Assembly: GCF_042242105.1 (NCBI RefSeq)
Contig: NC_092029.1
Location: 15,300,885-15,364,884, forward strand
Origin: Pempheris klunzingeri
Taxonomy: Eukaryota > Chordata > Actinopteri > Acropomatiformes > Pempheridae
Direction of reading: 5' to 3'
Length of the DNA: 64,000 nucleotides
Every line of letters starts with the position of its first letter. Positions within the stretch are counted from its first letter, which is position 1. This document shows, piece by piece, positions 24,028 through 35,413 of the stretch. The position numbers and the translations under genes are program-made. Below the pieces are notes generated by a model. That model was not told where the DNA came from, did not search any database, and saw only the letters and a program-made list of their open reading frames with translations.

Positions 24028-27000
24028 GTAGCTCATTGCTGGAGCAGAAGGAGGACTTGCGGAAAAGGCTTTCCTACACAACACACAAGCTGGAGCTGCT
24101 GCAGAGCGAGTTTGACTCCACACGGCAGTACCTGGAGACAGAGCTGCGCCGCGCCCAGGAGGAGCTGGACAAGTTTACTGATAAACTGCGCAGGTGGGCT
24201 TACGTACTTTTGAAATATCAATACAACAACACCCCAGAGACCAGGATTCTAAATCCTACTCAAAAGAGTACTCCACTGATTTAATATTGCACTCTCTACA
24301 TTGTCTGACTCATGATGGACAGTTTAAACCAGAGATATCGTGTTTTTCAGTCCACACATTCTACTTTCTTGTCAAAACCTAACGCCTTCATTGCCCACAA
24401 TGCAACTTGTTCGACAACGCTTGGCTAATAGATTCGTGTGTTACGCTAGTAGTGGTTAATGTTGCCTCAAGCTGAAGGGAGAAGCAGTTGGTAAACTTAC
24501 CTCCACACCTCCCAGATGTTTTTTCAAGCTTGTACTTGTTAAACTCTCTTCAGGCCCAACGCACGCGGACTCAAATGACATCACTATGACATCGCTTGAG
24601 TCACTTTTTCAGACGCGCTTGATACAACTTTTTTCACCTATGCAGTAATACTCTGGGAGAACTGTAAATGAGTTCTCATTTAAGTAAAAGTGCAGAGGTA
24701 TTATTAGCAAAGGGTATTTAAAGTGACACCGATTTTATTATTATTATTTTTTAAACTTTTAATACTGATGCATTAATGTATGAGGAGTTACTGCTGTAGC
24801 TGGTTAAGGTGAAGCTAGTTTTATTTTTCTAAAACAGTGATTTTAAACCTGAGGGTCAGGTTAATGGTTTCATCTTTAACAGTGAATTGTATTTTATGAG
24901 CTTGTTGTAATGTTTTTTTGTAGAATCTTTGTGTGAAAATTAGTTAGTGACAACACCTGTCAAATGAATGTAGTGGAGGAAAATGTACAACGAATCCCTC
25001 TGAAATATAGAACAGTAAAGAAGCTTAAAATGGAAATAGTACCTCAAAAATGTATTTAAGTACAATGAACAATAAATATCATAGAAGGCAAAGAAAAAGA
25101 CTCCACAGAACATCAGAGTTTTGAGGAATTGTTTTGTTTCCTTGTTTATCGTTAAAACTCATCTCGACTGAAATCTGCATTGTCAGAGAAACCTGAGTAC
25201 AGCAGGGGAAACATGGGCACACAGGGGACATAATGACAAAGACAGTTCAGTCACACTTGTGAATAGACGTATCCAAAACAGTCGCATCCAAGAGGCATTG
25301 TGTTTAAATTCATTCACTGGGATGACACATTCAGGTTCTCAGTGTGCTGCACTGAACTTTCAGATTTCAGTATTTACCCATGTGTAACTAAAGTTAGGTC
25401 CAGTGGTCCGTTCTGGCCCATTGAACAGCAGCTTTACAATTGAGGAGACATGTAATAAACAGTGGAAGTTTTAGGAGAGGAGACCCTCAAAGCCTAAATG
25501 AGAAGGACAGTATGTAACTCTTTCTCTCCTGGTGTGAGATTTGATGAAATGCAAGGCACAGTGATAAAAATGCATCAAGTTGTCTCACAGTGTATTGAGC
25601 AGTGTGTCAGTGCAGGATCTCAATAATCAAGTATTAGACAGGATGGTTTCACTGTCAACTAAAGACAAACATGAAACATAAAACTATGGGATTTAATATT
25701 GTCCACACCTGCCATTTGGATAATTGTGAGCACTGAAACAAAACATTTGTAAAGAAACCTGATGGAGTGTAACTATCTGAAACCTCAGGGAAAAAAAGCA
25801 AGATGTATAGAAAAACCATTTTGTGTGGCAGAGCTTTATCATTTCTTTAATCATCTTTGGACCTATTAGATTCATCTTGGGACCCCTAGGTTGGGATCCA
25901 CTGGCATAGAGAGTGAGCAATTTTATCTGGAGCTCATCCAGTATGTCTCTGCCTTCTGGATCACAAATAACCGAACGAAACAGTCAGTGAATCACCATAT
26001 CAGTAGAGTGCTATAAGTACTAAAAAGCGCAGCATGCAATATTGCTCTGACTTGTCTACTGCTGACCCTGCCAATATGCTTATTTTTTTAGTTTGGAGAG
26101 ATTTCTGCCTGCAACTATAAACTGTATGGGTTTGTACAGACTATCATCTGTAAGTGAGCAATTTGGTTTATTGGGTTGTTTAGAATACAAAGCAGCTACT
26201 CGGCACTGCAGAGGATCAACCAAGATCTGGAGGAGAAGATCCACAGAGATGTAAGTGTTAAAGACTGTGTGTGTGTGTGTGTGTATTCATGTGAATTCCC
26301 ATGCTTGCGGTTAAGCACCTGTAGACACAGAAGAAAGAGAAGCGCGTAAGGAAGTCATGGTGTTTAGACATGGAACAGAACACTTGGAGAGCCAATTTGA
26401 ATATGAATATGCCCTGCTGTTGGTACCACTGACATTAATTATGGCTTATTACAATTGGCTGTCCTCCTTCCAGTGGCAGAGTGATAGCAAACCCATTGTT
26501 CCTCAGTGCACAGCACCTCACTTCATTTGTCAGACATTGCTTTTGCCGGTGGAAAGATACAATTAACTAGCCTGCCTGAGAACACTGTATGACAATCAGG
26601 TGTCTTTGCTGTTGAATAGACAGCTGAAAACTCAAACTGAATGCGTTTGTTACAGCACAAGATAATAGTCGTTACGTATGTTGTCGTGATTCCAGCGCTA
26701 CAGCGGTGAGATAACAGGTTAATAAGGGGGTTGGAGGTCACCATGGCTTCTTGTGAGAAGAAAAATGGTCATTTTAAAAAAAAGAAAGAAATAACGACCG
26801 ACAGCTTCTTTTTTTTCCTGGTGAATCGTCCCCATCAGTTTTTATTGATTCATCTCACGTATTCCCTCCTCGAGGGTGAGAGAGGTGCTGAGTAAGTCTA
26901 CCTGTAAATCGTAAAGCTTGTTTACTCCAGAGGTGCCACAAACCCATCTGACCCCGTGGCCCTGCACAACTATAGAGAATGTAATTACAAGACAGATAAA

Positions 27001-30000
27001 CACTGTGATATACTTTGAACGGGCTTCTACTCACACAGCTACAGGATGAAAAGTCTGAAGAGAGAAAGACCAGACTTTTGCAAACTCAAACCAACACAAG
27101 GCCACTTTTTTTTTTTTTTTTTAGTGCAGTTGCCACATACAAAACCAGCCTCAAAGTATTTTTTCGTGCTGTTTATGGACACTGACAGGAAATCAGCATG
27201 AAAGGCAGGAAGGAAGGAATTAAAACATCACACGAAATGCAAATTTGTCAAACAGCAAAGCAAAAAAGTGCTTCATGAAGACAAACCTGCACCTCTAGTA
27301 ATATTCATCCTCACCAGCCAACAAAAAGAGGGAATTTACATGTGTGGAGTACACAGCTTACTGACGCCATGGATTCTTGGTTACCCATAGAAACCAGAAA
27401 AAATCAGCTACGGCATCTCTTGCCGCCACTTTAACACTATCAATGTGTGAAGTTGCTAAGTGTCTCTGTATCCATCCTGTATTCATAGTTAGAGCCATGA
27501 TCTCATGCACAAACATCTACAGAAATAAGACCCTGTTTACGTTCCACGTTTGTCAGAGTACCAGTTTTAATGGAAAAAAAAAGTTTTGAAAGCTGCTCTT
27601 TTAAAGCCTCATATCAATGAGATTTTATTTTGTTTAACATTTTTTTAAATGATTTGGTTTGGGGTTTATTTGCTCGAGTCTCCGTTGCTGAATCCTGTTT
27701 CATTTGGAGAGAAAAATACCTCCAGTAACAAAATCATCAAACCACATATCCAGTGACAAAATATCAATAATAAACCTGGACACAGATGAGTCATGGCAAA
27801 TGTGCTCAGTGATGTGAATTACCGTATTGGACTGATGAGTGTTGTTCTGACGGAGAGCTTTGCAGATCAATGCGAAAGTCTCCTTTTCCGTGCTGGGGAT
27901 TTCTAAAACTTTTGTCTTGTCTTGTCAGTCTCAGCACCACGACGATGAGAAGCGAGCGCTGAGCAGAGAGATCATCGTCCTCAACAACCACCTGATGGAG
28001 GCGAAACTCACCATCGAGAAACTACGGGAGGACAATGTAAGAGCCTCTTTCTATTTTCAGCCCTAGAGGGTAAAAATACGGCCTTACGTTACCTTGTCCA
28101 CTGTCTGTGGTGGTGAATTCCTGCCTTGAACAACAAGAATCTGCTTAATTTTACGTAACTATTTTGTTATAATACGTCATTCTTAATAAAAAGAAATGAA
28201 TAATGAGGAATTGCCCTTTTGTTATTGCTTGGCTAAGGTTATCATGGTAAAACTCATCAAATACAAGCATTTAGAGACACTGTCTTTCTGATTAACCTTT
28301 ATAATGCCGCACAAAAGCAACACAAAATATGATGTTTGCAGCAATTAACAGTTTGATTTTCAGTTTCAGGCAAAGTAAGTTGAGGGGGTCGAAGTAAAGT
28401 GAGATCTAATCGGTGTAGATGATGATAATACTCACCAACACTCTTGTCTTCCCTTTGTGGTCATGTTGTTCTCAACAGGACCTGTACAGAAAGGACTGTA
28501 ACCTGGCTGCTCAGCTTCTCCAGTGCAACAAAGCTCTTTACAGGGCCCAGCTCTCTGAGGTGAGCTCCACACAGACTCTGGGTCTAAGTATCAAGCTCAA
28601 ATCTTATCTATTTATTAATTTATGTTGAATTTAGTGCAACTTGCCTTTTCTAGTCAAACATTTTTACCTCTTTCATCGAATGTATTAAGATTTCAATCAC
28701 ATGAAACCCCGAAGAGTGTAATAGTAGAATACATTTAAATTTCAAACTAGAGGTGACCTTTATGCTCTGACATTTGATGTGAATAATCATGTCTAAGAGA
28801 CACACTGAGAATTTATCAGCACAATAGTATCCAAGTAAAAGGGAAGGATTTGGTGAAATGGCTGTGATTTGTGGGGAAGAGGAGATGTGAGCGAGATGTT
28901 TCTAAGATGAATTTTTTCAGCTAATGAAACAAGACTGGCAAAAAGGAAAAAGAAAAAGTGCTGCCTGGACTGTAGCTGAAGGTCATCTTGCCCTTTGTGA
29001 GGTGGGAGAGATAAGGGACGAGACATGGTGGAGCTGTGAATGCTGTGGTTCACGGGAAGATTAGAACTAAAGTTACATTTTTGGCTAAATAACCTTCACC
29101 GGAGAGAAGTGAAAGAGGCAAGGATTCGTGAAGTTGGCAGCTAATAGATCATATATAACATGCTTTTATCCTGAGAAAAAAGACACCATCTACAAAATGA
29201 TTTGCTTTATAAAGTAGTTTTACTTTGAAAGCCATGATTGCTATGGTCATGGAATAAAAAAGCGTCTGTGTTTGACAGTATACTACACCTATTGTATATT
29301 ACATTTGCTATTTGCCCATTTACATTTATATGAATTATTGAAACGACTACATTTCCATTACATTATTACAATATCATTATTGTAACTTTTTTTTATTGGC
29401 ACTCTTACTTTTTTAGGTTTAAAGGTTACATAACTGTGCTTTTCGTTGAATATACATCCTTACCTGCAAACTAAGGTGCTGTGGCATACATTTGTCGATT
29501 TAATTTGTGTCAAATAAGAGAAATATGACAAAGAATTTACAAATAGGCATTGTTATCGAAATCTTTTGGCCTTTATCTGAAATATGACATGGGCTTTGGT
29601 ATGACAACGGGTGAGACAGGAGTCTGAAGTAAACCAGAGCTCTGGAGTCTCTCTCCTCCTGTCACTCACTAAGCTGCAAAGTCAGAATGTAATTATACTG
29701 CACAGAGTCTAGTAATCATGTAATTGTTTGACAGTGATTAAGCATGAAGGGCTACGGAAACTACTTCAAGGCAAATTGTGCACTGATGTGAGGGACAGTT
29801 AACTGTTCAAGGAGCTAAAACTACAGTATGTAGCAAAATGTAAATGGAGAGAGAGAGAGAGTGCACCGCAGCCTTGTCACGCTACCCCGCCGTTGCTTGT
29901 AAAAAGAGGTGCATGTGGGTATTGACAAGTGTTTTAACACCAAGCCAGCTTGGCGCCACTTTCCGCTGCATCAGCCCTGGGCCTTGTGCCTCGCCCATGT

Positions 30001-33000
30001 GACAAGGGTAGATTTTAAAGCTGGCAAGCGTCCACGAGGTTATAGAATGCCTCTCCACGTTTTGCCCATATGGCTGAATGGAAATATCAATGCAAACTGC
30101 AGTTGGTTGTGTGAAAAAAAAAAAAAAATCCCCCTACACACATACAGCACACTCAAACGCATGCACACCCTCGCTGTACGGATATGCGGGCATACTGCCA
30201 GGCATAATGGGGGTCATAGGCTATACATGCACTCACTGTATGTCCAGCGGTTTGCTGGATCTGTGGGCGGGAGCTAATCGAAAGCATATTGATGAATGGT
30301 GCTGCAGCATTTTTGAGAAGTGCAGTGGCTCTTCAGTGCCTACTGAAGTGCCTCAGTCATTTGTTTTGCTGCAAAACAAGCACAGAGAGGGTAAAAACAA
30401 TTGGGCTCGGATCTGTGAACGCCGCATAAAAGATAATTGTGATCTTGTTCAAAACAAGCTCAAATGAAAAATATGTGGACAGTAATTAAGCGGCATTTAG
30501 TTTGGTCCAAGTTGTAATAAAACTGTTATGATAAAATGTCTTTTCATGTTCTCTGTGGTGTTTGTCTTTTCTCTATCTACAAAGTTATAATTAGCTTGGC
30601 TCTCATTGCCAATTAGGAACAACTGACTAGATTCCTGTTGATGATGTGCTGGCTTAATGCTTGTTGCTATGGAGAGGCTCAGATAGTCTATGGAGGCTTT
30701 TTTGTTGATAAAATAGAGCAATGTCCTTCTTTTTCAATGACGCCGACTCATGTCCTCTTCATTCTCACATACATTTGTCTCTTTTGGCAATTGTCACTGA
30801 AAATGACACTTTGATTTTACTGTAGTGACAAACACAATGTTTCCAGTCAAATCAGGTAAATGCAGAGGTGTATGTTTATGATGCGGTGTGACACACTGAC
30901 ATACATTCTGCAGTGCACAAGGACAGAAGCGCTTGTATGACAACATACTGTAGCATGAGCCAGATATCATTCTACAAATATATGCGATAAAATCTTTGGC
31001 TGTCAATCTAAAAAGGTGGCCTAGGTCGCACTGATTTAGACATTTGGCGACCAAAGACAACCCGTGGCAAAATACTGACGCTACTGTCGGAAAGTGACGC
31101 TACGACCCGCGCACATAAACCAAACAATCAGAATACGACGTAAAACGACAAAGAACATGACAGTTTTTAGTAAAGACAAAAGGCAGGAAACACATTCACG
31201 AACCAAAATGACAGAAGTTTTGTTTTGTTTTTTTGATCTAGCTTTTGTGACGCAATACGCAATAAAAGAATTTTAAAAAAGTACAAAAGCAACTGACAGG
31301 ACAGGACAGGGAGCAGCAAATAGCACAAAGAAACCAGGCACAAAACATAAGCATGCTGTTAAAAAGTACAAACCATGTATGTATGTATGTAATGATGTGT
31401 ATTTATTCAGACTATTTCATATTTACATAGAATATTTTATGACAATTTGACAAATCTATGACAAAAACCTCTCAAAAACCTCTCAAAAACCTTCTCAAAA
31501 TATCAAAATATTATCAGCAGACCAAGTATTGAGCTCATGCTACAGTACAGCTCCATTTGTTGGCACTGCGACACTTATATCACCTGTTTTCCTGCCCTTC
31601 TCTTTTCTCTGACACTTCTAGCTGCCTGCTGATTTTCAGGAGCGACTGACCATGCACATGGAGGAGGAGTCTCCTCTCTGTCACACCTACTCCGACACTG
31701 TCCCGGCCTCTCTCATTGCCAAAGTGCTCGAGAAGCCGGACGAGGCCTGCAGCAGCAGCCAGGCCTCCCGCTCCCCCAGCCCCCAAACCCAGGACCACGC
31801 CTTTATCTTGGAGAGCCTGGGACCAGGAGAGCGGCTGGGGCTCCGTGCAGCCTACAAATCTGACCTGTACAGTAGCGACACGGCCCTGTACTGCCCTGAT
31901 GACCGGCATCGTGAGCGGAGGCCCAGCATGGACCTTCACGGTCAGAGGAAGCTGATATACGGGCCCCAAAACTCCACCGACAGCAACCCTGAGGAGGGTT
32001 CGGTGGGGTTGAGGGCTGGCTTCTCCCAGGAGCACTTTGCTAAGTTCCCCGCCACACTGGGTGCAGGCTCCAGCTCCTACTCCAGCTTCAGTGGAGGGGG
32101 GTCAGAAGACAAAGGCAACGGCCCGCCAAGCAGTGCAGCTTCCTCCCCGCGCCACCATTCCCTCTACATGGACTGGAGAGATGCAGGGGACTATGAGAGA
32201 AAGAGTGACTCATCCTGGGAGAGGGACAGTCCAAGAGGCTTTGCCAATGCTCATCCCTTCCAGCAGACGGAGCTGAGCCACCACCAGAATGGCAGCTCGC
32301 CCGTCTACAGCCGCACCATGTCCTCCTGTTTCAGTGAGCCCTATGAGCCACTCCCTCCCTCTTCTTCCCCAAGTGTCGCCTACGGAGACAGTCGTCGAGG
32401 CAGCACATTAGCCCCCGAGGAGGAGGAGCTGATTGGCCGATGGAGACAGCTGAGTGTGGAGGACTTAAGTGCCCACACCTACCGCAGCCCAGGTCGGGCC
32501 TCACCTTACAGCTTCTCAGAGCAGCACTTCTCCGTCCGGCCGGCCAAGATCCGACTCGGGCCGCTCTACAGCAGCTTCCAGGAGGGGGCTGACTACTACC
32601 ATCACGGGGTCGGTGCCATGGACCCAGTGTGGGTAGCCGCCAGTCCCAGCCCCGAGTGCAGCCCAGGGCTGCGGCAGGCTCACAGCCAAGCCCACCTGTA
32701 CCGAGGCGAGGACAGCCAGGAGTCAGAGCACAGCCTCTACCACTCAGGGAGCTCCAAAGACAGGGAGGGTAATGTGGCAGCGGGCGGCCAGAGCACGGAT
32801 TATGTGGACCCCAGCCCCAACAGCTCCACTGAGTCCCTGAACCAGAGGACCCTGGAGATGGCCACGGAGCTGCAGCACTACCAAGTGGAGATGCACAGTC
32901 TGCCTGCACAGCCGAGCCAGTCGCCACCGCCGGCCCCACCCCCTCCTCCTCCCTACAACCAAAAATTTGGCTCCCTGGGACTCTCCAGGAAGGACAGTCT

Positions 33001-33037
33001 GACCAAGGCCCAGCTTTATGGAACACTTCTGAACTGA
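10873..33037 (+). CDS. begain: BEGAIN, brain-enriched guanylate kinase-associated protein
   Basis: BEGAIN is a postsynaptic protein known to bind the guanylate-kinase domain of PSD-95/SAP90. Coding exons: 10873-10895, 24032-24193, 26184-26250, 27929-28036, 28479-28559 and 31622-33037. They have consensus GT-AG borders and phases 2, 2, 0, 0, 0, and close in frame to 618 aa (human protein about 593). Residues about 10-135 form the conserved coiled coil, with blocks such as LRKRLSYTTHKLE, FDSTRQYLE, ELRRAQEELDK, LQRINQDLEEK and LYRKDCNLAAQLLQC. The large last exon encodes a Ser/Pro-rich region with ALYCPDD, a proline run (PPPAPPPPPP) and the signature C-terminus GLSRKDSLTKAQLYGTLLN. Identification rests on these blocks, which match my memory of the human sequence. 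The first exon is the least certain part. The gene is tail-to-tail with rdh14. Confidence 0.95.
11312..11334 (+). CDS. begain alternative first coding exon, version B (initiator MKLCVSG)
   Basis: A candidate coding start ATG AAG CTG TGC GTG AGC GGA AG followed by a GTACTG donor. Like version A it contributes exactly 23 coding bases and ends in AG, so splicing to 24032 gives MKLCVSGS then SLLEQKED in frame. It lies at the end of a GC- and CpG-richer block with GGCGGC runs and TC tracts (about 10600-11310), as expected of a promoter-proximal first exon. Evidence is phase and position only. Confidence 0.4.
13546..14012 (+). repeat. 'gttagcttagcataa' teleost repeat, copy a
   Basis: Starts with ccctttaacgg, contains gtttagcttagcttagcataaa, gaaacagctagccaggctctg and cctctaaagctcac, and ends ggcgaactactccttta. 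It aligns by eye with the copies at 15030-15756 and 17232-17714. A high-copy dispersed family in teleosts; coding capacity absent. Confidence 0.75.
15030..15756 (+). repeat. 'gttagcttagcataa' teleost repeat, copy b
   Basis: Begins taaaaggtagttcatcttgg and ends gcctaactattgcttta. The internal 'gggaagcagctagtcctgctctg' and 'gctagctgcttccagtctttgtgctacgct' blocks match the other copies. About 250 bp of extra sequence between the halves suggests an insertion or local duplication. Confidence 0.7.
16158..16180. repeat. (CA)n microsatellite
   Basis: Uninterrupted CA tract in begain intron 1. Confidence 0.95.
16886..16910. repeat. (GT)n microsatellite
   Basis: Uninterrupted GT tract in begain intron 1. 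Confidence 0.95.
17232..17714 (+). repeat. 'gttagcttagcataa' teleost repeat, copy c
   Basis: Carries ccggttagcttagcttagcataat, gtcagctagccagtctctgc, cacctctaaaactcacc and the terminal gaactattccttta. Same orientation as copies a and b, so three copies lie head-to-tail within about 4.2 kb. Confidence 0.75.
19180..19200. repeat. (CA)n microsatellite
   Basis: CA tract at the end of a 200-base CA-rich region. Confidence 0.95.
20625..20790 (+). repeat. Diverged direct repeat, unit 1
   Basis: Shares with 21815-21975 the ordered blocks aaaagtacacc, ctacatcaccaa-gggg, ttaaccttttaagag-cgctaac, ctctg-attta and tgctgtttcagttttt. The spacing between the two units is about 1.19 kb. Either a local duplication or two insertions of the same unidentified family. 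Confidence 0.6.
21815..21975 (+). repeat. Diverged direct repeat, unit 2
   Basis: Partner of 20625-20790, with the same block order and orientation and perhaps 75-80% identity by eye. Confidence 0.6.
23993..24029. repeat. (GT)n microsatellite abutting a begain splice acceptor
   Basis: A GT tract with one TTT interruption runs directly into the AG at 24030-24031 that precedes the begain coiled-coil exon. It therefore occupies the place of the usual polypyrimidine tract. Confidence 0.95.
24194..31621 (+). other. begain introns 2-5
   Basis: Introns at 24194-26183, 26251-27928, 28037-28478 and 28560-31621. Apart from the repeat at 24640-25070, a GT tract near 26266-26284, an ATGT tract at 31376-31391 and a small 'aaaacctctc' tandem near 31464-31497, I see no further elements or exons. 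Confidence 0.6.
24640..25070 (+). repeat. Teleost interspersed repeat, 'acttaagtaaaag' family, copy 2
   Basis: Contains catttaagtaaaagtgcagaggtattattagcaaa, then gtcaaatgaatgtagtggaggaaaatgtac and ctctgaaatatag, ending acctcaaaaatgtatttaagtac. This is the block order of a common teleost non-autonomous repeat. Lies in begain intron 2. Confidence 0.7.
31622..33037 (+). CDS. begain: begain terminal coding exon
   Basis: Begins LPADFQERL after the acceptor cacttctag and ends with the conserved C-terminus ...LTKAQLYGTLLN and TGA at 33035-33037. At 472 codons it carries three quarters of the protein. It is GC-rich and compositionally unlike the surrounding AT-rich introns, so large antisense ORFs (for example 32331-33185 on -) arise as shadows. 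Confidence 0.95.
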   Translation: MPADFQERLTMHMEEESPLCHTYSDTVPASLIAKVLEKPDEACSSSQASRSPSPQTQDHAFILESLGPGERLGLRAAYKSDLYSSDTALYCPDDRHRERRPSMDLHGQRKLIYGPQNSTDSNPEEGSVGLRAGFSQEHFAKFPATLGAGSSSYSSFSGGGSEDKGNGPPSSAASSPRHHSLYMDWRDAGDYERKSDSSWERDSPRGFANAHPFQQTELSHHQNGSSPVYSRTMSSCFSEPYEPLPPSSSPSVAYGDSRRGSTLAPEEEELIGRWRQLSVEDLSAHTYRSPGRASPYSFSEQHFSVRPAKIRLGPLYSSFQEGADYYHHGVGAMDPVWVAASPSPECSPGLRQAHSQAHLYRGEDSQESEHSLYHSGSSKDREGNVAAGGQSTDYVDPSPNSSTESLNQRTLEMATELQHYQVEMHSLPAQPSQSPPPAPPPPPPYNQKFGSLGLSRKDSLTKAQLYGTLLN

Positions 33038-33975
33038 AGGACTTTCCAATCAGGTTTCTTCTTTGATAGGATGCCAGACGCACGGCCCTGCTATGTCCAG
33101 CTACACCTTCTGTTAGCCTGATCATTTTGATCGAAAAATGGTTTGAATAGCAGCCGGGGGCCAAATAATTCAGAGTCACAGACATGTAACTATTGCTGAT
33201 TATTTAAAAGCTTTGATTGTCTGGCAGTGGTTTGCAACAGTTTACACTACATTTGTCCTGGGCTAGTGGGTCGTGTTGGAAGAGTTGGATGTGGGGCAGT
33301 AGTAGGGCGGAGAGGCGCTGAAGCGGCCCGTAACATTTGTAAGAATGTGTATGTATTTAAATTACAAATGTATAAATATTTACTTATAACTGAAAATTGA
33401 GTGATATATTTTGTATGTAGCTGTAAGCAAGAAATAAATCCAAAACAATCAAACAAAATGCAAATCTACTTGAGAAGCCTGCAACTTGTATATAAATTAA
33501 AAACTGCCAATCCTATATTCAAAAACTCAGAGAGGTATTTTAATTGGGAATCGATGCCCGTATAAACTGCACATACGTTTGTTTTGGTCATTATTTTTAA
33601 TCGACTGAAACAGCGTTGGCCTTGTGAGGATTTAAATGTGAATGTTGAACATAGGAAGACAACAAAAACTAATCACTTAAATGAGAGAAATCCGTTTTGT
33701 TTTTCTTCTGTTGATTGAATTTGACAGTATCGGTGGGTGTGTTATGTTGTTATTGATGGAACGTTTTTGAGACCTGTCTTCGCAGTCAGTATTATTTGAT
33801 TTTTGCTCTTCTCTATCCCACGGAGAGGTTTTTTTCCTGCCCCCATTCTACCTCAGATTTGAATGCCGACACCCCATCAAGCCACTGTAAACCCCCGTTT
33901 CTTTGACAACAATGCATGTTTATATATTTTGGTTGTTTTGTTCGCCTAATAAAGCACAAATTATACATAAAAGCT
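33038..33975 (+). other. begain 3' UTR with two polyadenylation signals
   Basis: AATAAA occurs at 33433-33438 (proximal) and 33948-33953 (distal). The distal site is followed within 20-25 bases by a plausible cleavage region. About 0.4 kb or 0.9 kb of UTR would result. No coding potential. Confidence 0.7.
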
Positions 33976-34546
33976 CCAAGCCTTCCTTCAATGCTCAGAT
34001 GTCGCCGTGTGGGAGCGTGTGAAAGAGACGTCACACGTTAATGTCTGTGTGATCGGCTGTTGCTTTAAGATAATAACGTGTCTGCTGATCCACGGCGTTG
34101 AGTCGAGTGATTTACAGAGAGGGAGACTCCTCATCAGTCAAACTCACGTTGCTGCAGCCATGTGGTGCGTGTGCCTGCTGAGTCACTACGAAGCCCTGCT
34201 TTATCACTGTTGTGAATTTAAAAATAGGTTAGTAGAGAAGCTTTTTTTTTTGCCAAGATCAGCAAACTCAAACCAGAAAGTTTATTTTTGTCTTCCAAAG
34301 AGTCATCATGGAAGTACTATGAGGAAATGTTTGTTATACTGAGACTTTTAGTGATATTAAAACACACTAAATAACAGCTAATACTCAGCACAAGGCAGTC
34401 ATTGCTCTTCTGCTGTGTATTGCAAGTGTCATGCTGGTACTAAAATACCTAAATATGTACCTTTTTTTTTTTTATGAAACTGTGCCAGAGACCTGCTGAT
34501 TTACCTATTTTATGTAAATATATTGCAATGAGGTGTAGGGCCAAAA

Positions 34547-34741
34547 CAAGTAGTCCAGTGTTTGCCAGTCCTGGTCCTGGAGGCCCACTGCCCTGCATGT
34601 TTAGGACGTTTCCCTGCTCCATCACACCTGACTCGAATGAATGAATCGTTATCAAGATTCAGCAGAGCTGGATGATGAGCTGATCATTTGAATCAGGTGT
34701 GTTGGAGCAGGGAAACATCTAAAGCAAGCAGGGCAATTTTT
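34547..34741. mobile_element. Palindromic MITE, right end degraded
   Basis: The left half (gtttgccagtcctggtcctggaggcccactgccctgcatg ... ctccatcacacctgactcgaatga) is mirrored by the right half (tttgaatcaggtgtgttggagcagggaaacatctaaa). I recognise this as a short inverted-repeat, non-autonomous DNA transposon widespread in fish. The right terminus lacks the 'gtgggcctccaggacc' counterpart, so this copy is end-truncated. Superfamily not assigned. Confidence 0.7.
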
Positions 34742-34950
34742 TTGGCAATCAATTATTGGTTTTATCAAGCAGAAACATTTACTGGCTTCAGCCTCTTGCA
34801 GCTTTTCTTTGTTGTAAATTGAACATCTTTCAGTTTTGCACTGTTGGTTAGACAAAACAAGATATTTGAAGACCTTGGATTCAGCATTTTCTGACAGCTT
34901 GTAGGCTAAGCGATTAGTTGTTTAATCTAAAAAAAAAAGAAAAAATAACT

Positions 34951-34998
34951 GAGCACCCCGCCAGCTCACCGGGTAGCGCGCATGCCATTAAGACTGAG
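34951..34998 (+). repeat. Possible tRNA-derived SINE fragment
   Basis: The segment cagctcaccgggtagcgcgc resembles a tRNA D-arm/A-box (tagctcag..ggtagagcgc), but no B-box (GGTTCRANTCC) follows and no cloverleaf closes. Probably a 5' scrap of a tRNA-derived SINE rather than a tRNA gene. Confidence 0.35.
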
Positions 34999-35374
34999 AC
35001 TCTCTACTCTCACTGTTTATAAAAGCAGAAAATGCCAAAAAATAATCAGAAGAAATAAATAATAATGAAAATAAATCGCTAGCTTCAGCCCCATTGAGGT
35101 CTTACCTTTATTTACTGAAACCGTCAGTCAAAAATAATAATTTGCTGCTTTTCTATATCTTATGCAATTGTTAACAGAATCTTTTTGGCTCTTGAGCTGT
35201 AGATTGGACTAAAAAAAGCACACCTGGGCTTTAAGAAACTGTGATTGTGAGAAATTAGATCGTTGTGACAATCATTGGCAGGCTAATCGTTGATGAAAAT
35301 AATTATGAGTTGCTGGCATAAATTCAGTCAACCCTCTATATTCAGCATTATTAGCAGACAGTTGTTATATTGGC

Positions 35375-35413
35375 ATATATATATATATATATATATAGAT
35401 AGATATAGATAGA
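35375..35413. repeat. (TA)n(TAGA)n microsatellite
   Basis: Compound tract of TA followed by TAGA units. Confidence 0.9.

Larger units (their letters stand above)
10896..24031 (+). other. begain 13-kb first intron
   Basis: It holds the alternative first exon at 11312-11334, TC tracts (10906-10941, 11050-11075, 12527-12552, 14350-14375), CA/GT tracts (16158-16180, 16886-16910, 19180-19200, 23993-24029) and three near-complete copies of the 'gttagcttagcataa' repeat. It also has a diverged repeat pair at 20625-20790 and 21815-21975, and several GC-balanced, low-repeat segments (12050-12310, 17870-18090, 19470-19640, 23260-23460) that look like candidate conserved regulatory elements. Long ORFs here are low-complexity shadows of TC or CA tracts. 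Confidence 0.6.

Noticed and set aside
29909..30467. Two overlapping 120-130-codon ORFs in begain intron 5
   Set aside because: No domains, a poly-A-encoded lysine run, and no splice support.
31580..32035. 151-codon minus-strand ORF
   Set aside because: Another shadow of the begain last exon.
32331..33185. 284-codon ORF on the minus strand
   Set aside because: It lies antisense to the GC-rich begain terminal exon, has no domain, and is Trp/Gly/Cys-rich in the way shadow frames are.
34951..34998. tRNA gene
   Set aside because: A D-arm-like sequence only; no B-box or acceptor stem.
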